From contig CAJHNH020000237.1 in assembly GCA_905116865.2 (NCBI GenBank), positions 239,114 to 303,113 on the forward strand: a stretch of DNA of 64,000 nucleotides, given 5' to 3'. Under the pieces are notes generated by a model. The model was not told where the DNA came from. It ran no database searches and saw only the letters and a list, made by a program, of their open reading frames with translations. Shown here piece after piece: positions 24,262 to 35,289 of this stretch. This DNA comes from Candidula unifasciata (Eukaryota; Mollusca; Gastropoda; Stylommatophora; Geomitridae). Within the stretch, counting starts at the first letter, position 1. The number at the start of each line of letters is the position of its first letter. The position numbers and the translations under genes are program-made.

Positions 24262-24490
24262 AACGCTGATGAAAGTGCTGGTTGTTTGTCCACTTCTGGA
24301 CTTCGTGCATTTGTTCAAGAACTAGAGTTTTGTGTGCACATCTGTTTAACAGATGGTGTTTTTGTATGCAGAATGTTGGTGAGAACCCCCCTAACGTTAG
24401 TCACCTTTGATAACATGACTGTAGGCAGCTGGTCTATTCCTTTCCCACCTCAAAATGGAGCCCCGGAACCCATACTGGAAATTCATCTGA
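24262..24490 (-). repeat. SINE-D copy 3, diverged
   Basis: On the minus strand it retains 'agaccagctgcctac', 'tctgttaaacagatgtgc' and 'gtccagaagtgga' in family order. The (AAG)n tail is lost or decayed. Similarity is lower than for the other copies. Confidence 0.6.
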
Positions 24491-24736
24491 AAGACTATCA
24501 CTGCTGATGAGTCTTCTAATTTCATACCGAGTTTCTAGAACAGTTTTTGTGAATATCTAAATGCATCAGCCAGTTTTCTATACTTGTTGCAGCTTTAATC
24601 TTAAAATAGCACTGAATTACACAAACTTTTTTTTTTATAGCTGCCTTCAATTTTGTACTCTCATTAGCTGCTACCTGACTATTACCGGTAGTTACTCTGG
24701 CTGTCAGGTAAACAGTTACATGCAGTTCTAACTTTC

Positions 24737-25225
24737 AGAAAACAGGTCACCCCAGAGTTGCTCCGTTGCTGTACCAATGAAATGTTAGCGCAGTCGATAG
24801 GAGACTCACTTTCAAGTCCAGCTTCGACTCGCTGCAGCCCACGGTCGGTGATCGAAACCGGGCAGCTCCCAGGGTTCCCCCAGCCTCTAGGAAATGGGTA
24901 CCAGAGTTGACACTCTGGGGTAAATGGAGGAATGTCGCCGTAGCTACAGAGTTACGTGCAAACGGCGACACAGGCGTACAATTTCTTATCAGCTGTCCGT
25001 ACTGGTGGCAGAGCACTTATGGTTTATAACCGTGTGCAATGACGTTGGTTCACATCTCCCGACTTTACCTTTACCTTTGAAATACACAGAGAATGTCCAT
25101 CACTATCCATTGTTAAAAAAAAAATTGACAGACTGCAGTTTCAGTATACCCTCACATGCAATACATAAGGCAGCCATCAGCAGTACCAACACAAACAGCC
25201 CAGCACTAGAAATACTCTTGCTGTA
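24737..25225 (+). repeat. R3 repeat, copy c, split by a SINE
   Basis: The left part (24743-24782) has 'gtcaccccagagttgctccg'. The right part (25078-25225) has 'acagagaatgtccatcac', 'attgacagactgcag' and 'gcagccatcagcagtac'. Together they match the neighbouring uninterrupted copy at 25315-25510 across the junction. The intervening sequence is SINE-C. Confidence 0.8.
24783..25077 (+). repeat. SINE-C, tRNA-derived, inserted in R3
   Basis: The head is 'ttagcgcagtcgataggag' (box A-like) followed by 'ggtgatcgaaacc' (box B-like). The body includes 'gggtaccagagttgacactc' and 'ggaatgtcgccgtagctaca', and the 3' end is 'ctttacctttacctttg'. The flanks 'aatgaaatg' (left) and 'tttgaaatac' (right) share 'tgaaat', a possible short target-site duplication. 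Only one copy is seen in the window. Confidence 0.75.
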
Positions 25226-25314
25226 GAAGGCTTAGACAAACTCCACAAGTTAAAACAATTAGAAGAAAAAAGTGAGGAGCTTGGTAATCTCGGTAATCTT
25301 AGTTTCAGCTTCAT

Positions 25315-25510
25315 AGCAAACGGGGCACCCCATAGTTGCTCCGCTCCTGCGCCAACGAAAAACACACAGAATGTTCGCCATAGTCCCTTGTAGAAAGATT
25401 GACAGACTGATGTCTCAGCATATGCACTAGCGTACACATGCAATAAAAGCATACGGTAGCCATCAGAAGTGCTAACACAAACAGTCCGACATTCGAAATG
25501 CAGTTTATCA
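25315..25510 (+). repeat. R3 repeat, copy d
   Basis: It matches copy c without the SINE: 'gcaccccatagttgctccgc', 'acacagaatgttcgcc', 'attgacagactga', 'ggtagccatcagaagtgcta', and ends near 'gaaatgcagtttatcatcg'. It lies about 90 bp beyond copy c in the same orientation. Confidence 0.8.
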
Positions 25511-25540
25511 TCGTCGCTAGCAGAGTGAGAAGCTTATGTA

Positions 25541-25716
25541 TAGGGTGACCATATGGCAAGGACAGTATCGTTTTTACGTGGGCCCAGACTGTCATGTCGA
25601 CACTAAAGAAATAAAACGTACACTGTCCAAACTGACATTGCGTATCCATGGGACGGCCTGGCTCTGCCTCAAAACACGATACCGTCCCGGTGAAAATGTG
25701 ACATACGGTCACCCTA
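25541..25716. mobile_element. Short inverted-repeat DNA element (MITE-like)
   Basis: The ends are 'tagggtgaccatatg' and, on the other strand, 'tagggtgaccgtatg'. The inverted match resumes further inside with 'ggacagtatcgt' and 'ggacggtatcgt'. The whole is 176 bp and has no transposase. If the terminal TA is the target duplication, the element proper is 25543-25714 and would fit a TA-targeting (Tc1/mariner-like) family; that assignment is inference. A short open frame through it is incidental. Confidence 0.85.
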
Positions 25717-26395
25717 CATATGTCCAACCTGCTGGTAAACAGTCACACAAATTACCAAGCACAAAATAAAATCTGTGAATGGCACAGATAACCCTCATTA
25801 AAATATTTAAAAACACCCAGAAATAAGACACTGGCTTGGTTCAAGTTTGCACACAAAACAATATCAACTGTGACAATGGACTGAATTGTATAAATTAATG
25901 ACCACAGATAAATAAAACTGACCACAAAACTTGATATGTTACATGCAGAGAATGACAATATTAAAAGATAAACATTATTGTCACTCTACATAAATACTAT
26001 CATTCAATTTGGCTAACACATGTAAGCAATAAAATTCTGGCAACAAATATTTCAACTTTTAAGGACTACACAAGATAATATTTTTTCAGATCTGGAGCCA
26101 AATAAAATAATATAATTAGTTCCTAAATTATAAACACTGGAATGTCGGAAACAAATAATTCCTAAAAAGACTGGAATAAATATTGGAATCATAAGTTATA
26201 CAAATGTCAATGTAGACTATATGTGTCTAATAAAGAGAAATATATATTGAGACTAAAACCATCTGCGAAAACACTTGAGAAACATAAATGTACATAGAGA
26301 ACAATAATTAGCATGCAAAATGTGAAATCTAAAAGAAATCTAAAATGTTGTTTAAAGGGAATATCAACACAACATACCATTGCCAGACCTTGACA
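25717..26395. other. Unassigned AT-rich sequence
   Basis: No gene or repeat family was recognised. Confidence 0.35.
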
Positions 26396-26399
26396 GTTC

Positions 26400-26840
26400 T
26401 ACTAAAGAGATCTTTACATAAGGGGGTATGATTGCAATGTGGGATCTTTCTAGAATGTGTATGTCTGAAATATAGGAGTTATACAGAGGTGGTATATCTG
26501 TTATATGAGACATTTAGAGAATGGGTACGTCAGAAATATGAGACCTTTATAGAGGTGGAGTTGAGTTGAGTCGAGTCAAGAACTGACATCACAGCACTCA
26601 GGGTATTGCCATACACGCTCTGTCCCTATCCTCAGCAGCGAGAACAGAGTTCCAATACTTACACTTATAGAGTACAATAATACTTATAGAGGTGGAATGT
26701 CTGCAATATGGGACCTTCATAAAACAGGTATGACACACTTTGGGACCTTTACTGAAGATGGGGACTTTTACAGAGGTGGAATGTCTGCAGTATGGGAACT
26801 GGAATGTCTGCAACATAGCACACATCGTTGTTATGTCTGC
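26400..26840 (+). repeat. Degenerate tandem repeat interrupted by R6
   Basis: The phrases 'tagaggtggaatgtctgcaa' and 'tatgggacctttatagagg' recur about eight times with variation, on both sides of an R6 insertion at 26556-26667. Confidence 0.7.
26556..26667 (+). repeat. R6 repeat, copy b, nested in a tandem repeat
   Basis: 'gttgagttgagtcgagtcaa', 'gaactgacat', 'cagcactcagggt', 'gctctgtccctatcc' and 'tcagcagcgag' match copy a in order. The host repeat continues on both sides, with 'tatagaggtgga' present at each edge. Confidence 0.7.
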
Positions 26841-27617
26841 AATATGACAGAATATGAGGCAGAATGGGTATGTTTCACATATGATACACAGAAAGAGTGG
26901 GTATATATGTAATACAAAAATGTTTGTTTGATGTAGAATGTAAACACATGGGAAGAGGTGGTGGGTGGGGGAGGAGATAGATAGCGTACAAACAAGACTG
27001 ATACTGCCCAGTCACATAATGGTTACACATTTACTCTATCCACTTCTCCCTCATGGTGCCAAAATATGGCAACTATTGCACAAAAATGCCAAGAAGCATT
27101 CACAGGTTATATCGACCAGAAAAGCACAGGAAATGAGGAAATACATTATTTGTTCAGTTACATTCTGACTTGTGGAGAATATGGAAGCAAATTTGCCTCC
27201 ACTGTGCCCATGAAGTGATTAATTTAGCATTCTGACTTCGGCCATGCTAAATATAAAGAAAATTACACAATGTAAAAACACCTGGCCACAGAGCTCAGAT
27301 GTTCTGAAACAAAATGGCTGCCAGTTCCTGCAGCTCCATGTCTTCTTACAGAGTCTATTCTTGTTCTTCTGTGATTGCCCTTATATGGGTACTTGGCATA
27401 CTGTGTTGAAAGCTTGGCTGTGATATGTGCACCTTTTGGCCCAACACATCTAATTTCGACAAACTTCTAACATTATTTTAAAAATGCCTATTAGGGGTCA
27501 GTGAACATGTTATCTTTGCCCTAAAGTAACACAAATTGTTGGACTCTTTTCAAAAAGCATTCTCCTGGTTCCACTACATTTTTACATCCCCTTCCCCTGC
27601 AACACTTAAATGAGGTA
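26841..27617. other. Unassigned sequence
   Basis: No gene or repeat family was recognised. A G-rich patch lies at 26950-26975. Confidence 0.35.
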
Positions 27618-27955
27618 AAGAGAAGATGAAGAAGAAAGAGAAGAAGCATAGGAAGAGGAGGAAAAAGAAGAACAAGGAGCAGGATAGGAATAGAAGTAGG
27701 AAGAAGAAGTAGAAGAAGGAAGAAGATTATGATGATGTTGATAATGACAATGAAGAAGGTGCAAAAGAAGAAGAAGCAGGAGGAGAAGAAGAAAAAGAAA
27801 GAGGATGAGAAGAAGAAGGAGGAGAAGAAGAAGAAGGAAGAGTAGGAGAAGAAAAAGGAGGAGGAGAAGAAGAAGGAAGGAGGAGAAGAAAAAGGAGGAG
27901 GAGAAGAAGAAGAAGGAGGAGGAGGAAGCAGAGGAGGAGGAGAAGAAGACATTGG
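27618..27955 (+). repeat. Purine tract: impure GAA/GGA
   Basis: About 340 bp of GAA, GGA and AGG triplets, with one non-repeat interruption near 27725-27765. Open frames on both strands are low-complexity artefacts. Confidence 0.93.
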
Positions 27956-28613
27956 TACACAAAGAGATAAGTGATGAAATAAATTAAAGATTAAACTTAA
28001 TAAATTACTGACAGACTTTACAGTAAACCTTCAAATTCTGACAAAAAAGAATAGATTTACATTACCCTACTGACTGGAATATACACTGAAAAACCTCTAA
28101 ACCCAATATATAAGTTTGTAGTTTCTGTCTGAAATCCCAATGTGAACCATTACATTGGTCAGAATATAAAAACAAACTTTCCCAAAAGCTGTGACTACAC
28201 ATACAACATGGAAATAATATAATTATATTTCTAAACTGTTACATGGAATGTATATTATTTTGCAGAGTTAAAGAACTGACACAAATATTTATTGAAATAT
28301 CTTGTCTTGACAAAAAGCAGCTCCCAGAAACAAATGATTTCAGAAATAACCCCAAAAGAAATCAAATTTCTGTAGATGACAGTTTAACCAGAAAGTGTCT
28401 GGTCAACAGAAACATGTTGGTGAGAAGCCAAGAAAGACCTTTGACCTAAGGACATCCCTGTCAAAACCGACTCAGAATTTACATGGCTGAATGCAGTTGA
28501 CAACTATGCCGGACCGATGGGTTGTTTTTTCTGTGTCAAGAATAATTTTCTTTCATGGCTAAATTACATTCTCTGCAATCTGAATAGCTAAGTAAAAACT
28601 GTTGTTTAAAGCT

Positions 28614-28652
<39 letters not shown>

Positions 28653-30270
28653 ATAGTAAACTTTTGTTTGTGTTTATTCTTCTTAGTTACATCTTGCAGA
28701 CCATCTTCTACATGTGTGGTTGCTCTTTATTTCTTCTCCCTAGTGCACCTCGCAAGATTGCTGCCTTTTTATTTGCTCACCTTTGACACCTTCCTGGAGC
28801 ACATCTCCATCCAACACTGTCCTTCCCTTGCATGTTTTTACTCCCCCCCCCAAAAGAAAAAAAACGGCAGGATTTCCCGCTGTCCTGTTTCAGATCCAGT
28901 GTCAATTACTGGACAGGACAATATGGCAAGTGACAACAGGGTGGTTACTGACACCAAGGTGTATAATGTATAACAGAAACTGATAGATGCGGCCTGGGGT
29001 GCAGAAAATGGAAACCAATGAACATGGCTTAAGGAGTAGGAAACAGCAACTAATAGAAACATCACAGGGGATTAAAATGTCTTAGCATTTTCTATTTCTG
29101 TCAATTAAAACTGTGATTACGTACGATTTATTTACAATAATACCCAGTCTCATACATATGTGCATAAATAAACAAAAGCAGTGAAGCACAATTCCAAAGC
29201 CCAGAACACACATAAATGTATAAGTTAAATTCATTTATCTGGCCAATGACAGATGACCAAAAACACAAGCACACTCAGCACAAATATCCAGCCCTACATA
29301 TAGTAGTAATATAAGTTCAGTCACATAGGACGATAAGATCCAGACTTGCACAGTGCAGCAGTAAGACAAAGCCAGTCATACACAGCGGTGAGTACAAAGA
29401 CACAAGCACCCAGTGTATTAAGAACAATTACTCAATAAACTCATGGTGTGGTAGACATACCTACACATTTAGGCAGAGCAGACACTCAATCATAGACCGA
29501 GATATAATAAACATCCAGTCATACCACAACATCTAACCATTCTAAAAAATCCAATCATACCACATCCCCAATCTATCCATAACACCTGTTCAATACACAA
29601 AGTAGTATGAACTATGTTTTCAAACGTGAAAACATGTTTTGCTGACAAGTATTATTATTGCAGAGATTCAAATACATGTTCTATGTACAAAAGATTTCCA
29701 AAATTCAGAAACCAAACAGGTATGCAAAATATAACCATAACCTGATGTGCAACTGTCTGACGACAATGTGTGGTGAAATATCCTCAATGTGCACAAATGG
29801 TAATGACTTGGAACTTGCTTTGCAGGAAGTTTGGATGTCAACATCCTTGGCTAAAGGATTTTCATCACGTGTAATGAGTGTTTTGAACCGGCAACCATGG
29901 TGTCTTGTTAAACTCCCAGAATTGATGAAACTCAAACACTGCCCAAATGACCTCACCTTGTATCATACCTAACCGTAACGTAACACAGATATAAGTATTT
30001 ACCAACGTCAATGGCAATTAAAAAAGTATTCAATTTATGGACGTGCAGCTGAAAATTCTACCAATTTAAAGGACATTTTGTCATATACAAGAAGAGTTCA
30101 GATATACACGGGCATGTCATGATAATGACAAAGTCTTTTGTGTTTTAAAAAAAAAAACACACACACACAGAAAAGACACCTCACCATGTGGTTAGCGACC
30201 GTCCTCACTGCAACTCCCGCAATAGAAGACATAATCATAATATATCCAAAATAAATCCAAGTGTCCATGG
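27956..30270. other. Onecut 3' flank, probable 3' UTR in its right part
   Basis: The sequence directly downstream of the Onecut stop (30270 and lower on the minus strand) has no further exon that I can recognise and is AU-rich, as expected for a 3' UTR. The minus strand has AATAAA at about 29126-29131 and 28725-28730, but neither is clearly followed by a GU-rich element. The length of the UTR cannot be set from sequence alone. A 38 bp poly-G lies within it. Confidence 0.4.
28614..28651 (+). repeat. Poly-G tract (38 G)
   Basis: An uninterrupted run of G on the plus strand (C on the Onecut sense strand). It is a strong candidate for quadruplex formation and for length error in assembly. Confidence 0.97.
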
Positions 30271-30560
30271 TTAGCTTTTATTGCACACTCCCAAACTGTC
30301 TCGACTGCTGTTGCCGTTGTCATCTTGCCACTTGTCAAGAGACCGTCGTCTGGCATTCATGAAGAAGTTGGCCACCGTGGTGACTTCGAGTCCCAGCTGC
30401 TGCGCTATGGTTTGTTGCATCTCCTTGCTGGGCCGCTTGGTTTCTTTAAAAATGGCGTGTAGTGTGCGTCTCTGAATATCCGTAAATACCAGGCGCGGTT
30501 TTTTGGGAGCTCGATTTTCTTCAGGGGATTTATCCACTTCCAGCTCTTTGCGCTTGCAAG
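30271..30560 (-). CDS. onecut: ONECUT/HNF6-class homeobox factor, terminal exon
   Basis: This exon encodes the homeodomain of a Onecut transcription factor, a nuclear DNA-binding protein with one CUT domain plus a divergent homeodomain. In studied animals it controls neural, retinal or endodermal genes. The exon opens with two bases finishing a split codon, then 95 residues and a TAA stop. Residues 1-7 read CKRKELE, the basic linker that follows the CUT domain in Onecut proteins. Residues 19-80 are the homeodomain, with 'KKPRLVFTDIQRRTLHAIFK' and the recognition helix 'VANFFMNARRRSLDKW'. Phe at homeodomain position 48 and Met at 50, in place of the usual Trp and Gln/Lys, are the class hallmark. 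The tail after it is only 15 residues, Ser/Asn-rich. The CUT domain and N-terminus are not in this window and must lie beyond 64000 or in sequence I could not recognise. An internal GTG at 30537 is a codon, not a start. Identity is near certain; the paralogue is not determined. Confidence 0.96.
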
Positions 30561-30580
30561 CTGAAGAGAAGAAACGGAGA
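30561..30580 (-). other. onecut: Splice acceptor of the onecut terminal exon
   Basis: On the minus strand the sequence 'tctccgtttcttctcttcag' is a good pyrimidine tract ending in AG at 30562-30561. The exon follows directly with CT then TGC AAG CGC, so the intron interrupts a codon after its first base. This junction lies just before CKRKE, between the CUT domain and the homeodomain, a known intron position in this family. Confidence 0.9.
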
Positions 30581-31019
30581 CATATATTACAATTGGTAAT
30601 ATTCAGTATTTGTAACTGATAAAATTTACTTACAATGGAGATGTGGTTTTATATATATATGTATTTCCAATTAAAATGTATTTTCAATTTTTAAAAAAAT
30701 TTATTTGTTTTTTTTAAGCAGATCAGAGGTCTAAGAGTTTCAAATGATTTTTATTTCAATTTGTACATAAATCTGTGAAAGGTGGAGAAGCAAGACATGG
30801 CATGAAAGTAAAAATACATCTGGAAAAAACTGCTGGAAGTAAGTGACGAGCATAAGATAAAATGAATTCAAGAAAGGATAATAAAAACCGTGAGAACAAC
30901 AGTTGTAAGTCAACAAGAGAAGCTGACATAGAAACACCAGACAGACAATGACATTTTGAAACAAATGGATTGTGGAAACATGGACATCCAAGATGAATGT
31001 TGAAAAGAAATGATTTCAC

Positions 31020-32175
31020 AGGATAGAATGGAATGGATAAATAGAGTGCCAGCTCTCTGTGATGTAGTAGTTAGTCAAGATTCTAACCTCCCTACAAAAG
31101 AGATGAACATAGTGCATGCTCTCATTGATGTAGTAGTCAGTCAAGATTCTAACCTCCCTACAAAAGAGATAAACAGAGTGCCAGCTCTGTGTGATGTAGT
31201 CGTAAGTCAAGATTCTAAAATCCCTACAAAAGAGATAAACAGAGTGCCAGCTCTCTCTGATGTAGTAGTCAGTCAAGATTCTAACCTCCCTACAAATGAG
31301 ATAAACAGAGTGCCAGCTCTGTGTGATGTAGTCATCAGTCAGGATTATAACCTCCCTACAAAAGAGATGAACATAGTGCCAGCTCTCTGTGATGTAGTCG
31401 TTAGTCAAGATTCTAACCTCCCTACAAAAGAGATGAACATGTTGCCAGCTCTCTGTGATGTAGTCATTAGTCAAGATTCTAACCTCCCTACAAAAGAGAT
31501 AAACAGAGTGCCAGCTCTCTCTGATGTAGTCGTTAGTCAAGATTCTAACCTCCCTACAAAAGAGATGAACATGTTGCCAGCTCTCTGTGATGTAGTCGTT
31601 AGTCAAGATTCTAACCTCCCTACAAAAGAGATGAACATATTGCCAGCTCTCTGTGATGTAGTCGTTAGTCAAGATTCTAACCTCCCTACAAAAGAGATAA
31701 ACAGAGTGCCAGCTCTCTCTGATGTAGTCATTAGTCAAGATTCTAACCTCCCTACAAAAGAGATGAACATAGTGCCAGCTCTCTGTGACGTAGTCGTCAG
31801 TCAAGATTCTAACCTCCCTACAAAAGAGATGAACATATTGCCAGCTATCTGTTATATAGTCATCAGTCAAGATTTTAACCTCCCTACAAAAGATATGAAC
31901 AGAGTGCCAGCTCTCTGTGATGTAGTCGTTAGTCAAGATTCTAACCTCCCTACAAAAGAGATGAACATAGTGCCAGCTCTCTGTGATGTAGTCGTTAGTC
32001 AAGATTCTAACCTCCCTACAAAAGAGATGAACATAGTGCCAGCTCTCTGTGATGTAGTCGTTAGTCAAGATTCTAACCTCCCTACAAAAGAGATGAACAT
32101 AGTGCCAGCTCTCTGTGATGTAGTCGTTAGTCAAGATTCTAACCTCCCTACAAAAGAGATGAACACAGGCAGAGT
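31020..32175 (+). repeat. Minisatellite, 66 bp unit, about 18 copies, open on both strands
   Basis: The unit contains 'gtgccagctctctgtgatgt', 'agtcgttagtcaagattcta' and 'acctccctacaaaagagatg'. Because 66 is a multiple of three and the unit lacks stops, a 396-codon frame (plus, 31010-32200) and a 372-codon frame (minus, 31016-32134) run through it. The plus frame repeats motifs such as VPALCDVVVSQDSNLPTKE. Copies vary at both synonymous and non-synonymous sites, with no sign of a signal peptide or domain. It is called a repeat, about 450 bp upstream of the onecut exon. Confidence 0.92.
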
Positions 32176-32419
32176 TGTTATTTTATTAACACAAATATGA
32201 CAAGCTGATGAAACAAGAGTGCAGCTACACAATGACAACATCATTCAGGCGGTTGTCAGAAACAGAAGATAAGTAACAATAATTAAACGCACCAGCAAAC
32301 AAAACAAAAAACAATCAGAGAAAAGGCTAATGCAAGATGTTGTTGTAAACATCAAGCCTGGGTGTAGTGACTGCACAAGGGTGAATAAAACTGCCATGTG
32401 AACATGGATGGGGTCTAGG

Positions 32420-32880
32420 CAAAACTAAATGATCAGGCAATACTAAATGATAAATCAATACTAAATGATCAGTCAATACTAAACGATCAGGCAATACTAA
32501 ACAATCAGGCAATACTAAATGATCAGGCAATACTAAATGATCAGGCAATACTAAATGATCAGGCAATACTAAATGATCAGTCAATACTTAAATGATCAGT
32601 CAATACTTAAATGATCAGGCAATACTAAATGATCAGGCAATACTAAATGATCAGGCAATACTAAATGATCAGGCAATACTAAATGATCAGGCAATACTAA
32701 ATGATCAGGCAATACTAAATGATCAGGCAATACTAAATGATCAGGCAATACTAAAAGATCAGTCAATACTAAATGAAAAGGCAACACTAAATGATAAGGC
32801 AATACAAATGATAAGGCATTACTAAATGATAAGGCAATATAAAATTATAAGGGACTGGTAAATGATCACGCAATAATATA
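32420..32880 (+). repeat. Minisatellite, 18 bp unit, about 25 copies
   Basis: The unit is 'aatgatcaggcaatacta'. The central copies are almost identical and the edges are diverged ('aatgataaggcaatata'). Short open frames on both strands (LNDQAI and LVLPDH repeats) are by-products of the 18 bp period. Confidence 0.95.
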
Positions 32881-33074
32881 GTCTCTGGTAATATTAAACA
32901 ACAGGCAATATTAAATAGGGCAACATTAAATGATAAGACAATATTTAATAGATACACCAACGCTCATACAGGTTGTGTAGAAAAGGTGTGCCAACATACA
33001 GAAAACCTGAAAACCATTCACAGATTATCTAGGTGGTTTCACCCTACCCACCCTCCAGATGGCACTAGTATCTA

Positions 33075-34060
33075 TCTGTATCCATAACCTTCTGTCTCCT
33101 GTCATTTTAAAGTCAATGCTGTGTGTTGTTGGTTGTCATTTCTCTCCACAACCTTCTGTCTCCTGTCACCTTAAAGTCAATGCTGTGTGTTGTTGGTTGT
33201 CATTTCTCTCCACAAACTTTTGTCTTCTGATAGTCCATGCTGTGTAGCATTGTTAGTCATGTCCTTCATCCACAACCTTCTGTCTCCAGCCTTCTTCAAA
33301 TTGTCCATGCTGTATGGCATTGGTAGTCATCTCTATCTTCAACCTTTTGTCTCCAGCCTTCTTCAAATTGTCCATGCTGTATGGCATTGGTAGTCATCTC
33401 TATCTTCAACCTTCTGTCTCCAGCCTACTTCAAATTGTCCATGCTGTATGGCGTTGGCAGTCATCTTTGTCCACAACCTTCTACATATTGTCCATGCTGT
33501 ATGGCATTGGTAGTCATCTCTATCCACAACCTTCTACGTATTGTCCATGCTGTATGGCATTGGTAGTCATCTCTATCCACAACCTTCTTCGTATTGTCCA
33601 TGCTGTATGGCGTTGGCAGTCATCTTTGTCCACAACCTTCTACATATTGTCCATGCTGTATGGCGTTTATAGTCATCTTTATCTACAACCTTCTATGTAT
33701 TGTCCATGCTGTATGGCATTGGTAGTCATCTCTATCCACAACCTTCTTCGTATTGTCCATGCTGTATGGCATTGGTAGTCATCTCTATCCACAACCTTCT
33801 AGGTATTGTCCATGCTGTATGGCATTGGTAGTCATCTCTATCCACAACCTTCTAGGTATTGTCCATGCTGTATGGCGTTGGTAGTCATCTCTATCCACAA
33901 CCTTCTACGTATTGTCCATGCTGTATGGCATTGGTAGTCATCTCTATCCACAACCTTCTAGGTATTGTCCCTTCTGTATGGCATTGGTAGTCATCTCTAT
34001 CCACAACCTTCTAGGTATTGTCCCTTCTGTATGGCGTTGGTAGTCATCTCTATCCACAAC
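33075..34060 (+). repeat. Minisatellite, 53 bp main unit, about 17 copies
   Basis: The main unit has 'ccatgctgtatggcattggt', 'agtcatctctatccacaacc' and 'ttctacgtattgt'. The first five or so copies are longer and carry 'ctgtctccagccttcttcaa' or 'tgtctcctgtcaccttaaag' in place of the short linker. Open frames of up to 154 codons are artefacts. Confidence 0.93.
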
Positions 34061-34724
34061 CAGATATACAGATATATCACAGCCTAGCTGCCCCTTGTAA
34101 ATTTTGAGGGAAAATAGAACAAACTTGTTAAAGATTTACCCCTCAATTAAAGTATTCAAAAATTGAGGCACCAAAACTCACAGAAAATTCATATACACAC
34201 GACACGATGTCTGACGCAGCACAAGTAGATGCATACATGAAAATGTTTCTTATCTACAGTGGCATGCTAACTGATGGCTCTATACCATTGACCACTGCTT
34301 CCATTTGCTCTGACTAGCCAGAAATGTGTGGCTAACCAACTCACCTTCAGATAGAAATCCTTGCTGAGCAACAAATCCTGGTTTTGTGGGAGACTGCGAG
34401 GGTTTGAAAGCCGAACCTGCAAGGGTGAGAAGAACCGAACCTTAGACCACAAAGTGATACAGCAAGCAGGCTTATAAAAAACTAGTCAGTGGTGTTACAG
34501 CTGGCAGTGGAAGGAAGATGAGCAGGTGGTCGGTAGGGCCAAGCTTGGCAGTCTGGCTTGGGGTTAGAAAGAGCATTACAGTTGTGGATTTATGTCCCTT
34601 AACTGTCTCTCTTTTATCCATCCAGCCCGTAAAAGCCAAAACACACATGCCTATTGTTTTATATTTGATTACCTGTGCATCCATCTAGCTACCTATTCAC
34701 CAAAACACCTGAGCATATTTACTG
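34061..34724. other. Unassigned sequence
   Basis: No gene or known repeat was recognised. Confidence 0.35.
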
Positions 34725-35070
34725 CTTGTTTCTCTAACTTATTTGTTTGTTTGCCTAACAATTGCTTCTTTCCCTAACTACTGTTTGTTTGTCTACATAT
34801 TGTTTGTCTAACTATGACTGCTTGTTTGTCCGACAACACTGCTTGTTTGTCTGACAACACTGCTTTTTTGTCTAACTACTGTTTGTTTGTCTACATATGG
34901 TTTGTCTAACTATTACTGCTTGTTTGTCCGACAACACTGCTTGTTTGTCTTACTACTGTTTGTTTGTCTACATATGGTTTGTCTAACTATTACTGCTTGT
35001 TTGTCCGACAACACTGCTTGTTTGTCTAACTACTGTTTGTTTGTCTAACTACTGCATGTCTGTCTAATCA
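34725..35070 (+). repeat. Degenerate tandem repeat, 'tgtttgtct'-rich
   Basis: 'actactgtttgtttgtctac', 'atatggtttgtctaactatt' and 'actgcttgtttgtccgacaa' recur as a roughly 95-110 bp block about three times, itself built from shorter units. Confidence 0.85.
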
Positions 35071-35289
35071 TTGTCTGTTAGAGAATATCACACACCCAAG
35101 CTGGCTTCCCCTAGAGACTACAGCTCATGCTCTTTCTGTCTTCAACCATGAAATGTGTGTCATTTTGTCTTTGGAACTCCCACTGAAATTCTGCTTCAGA
35201 CTGCACTCTAAGCACATCCCCACCCCCACCCCTGAGTGACAGGCTAAGGGCTGATTTTCAGGCAATGACATTGAAATAAAAAATGTGCT

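Noticed and set aside
25311..25769. Frames on both strands around 25.5 kb
   Set aside because: They cross an R3 copy and the inverted-repeat element, so they are transposon sequence.
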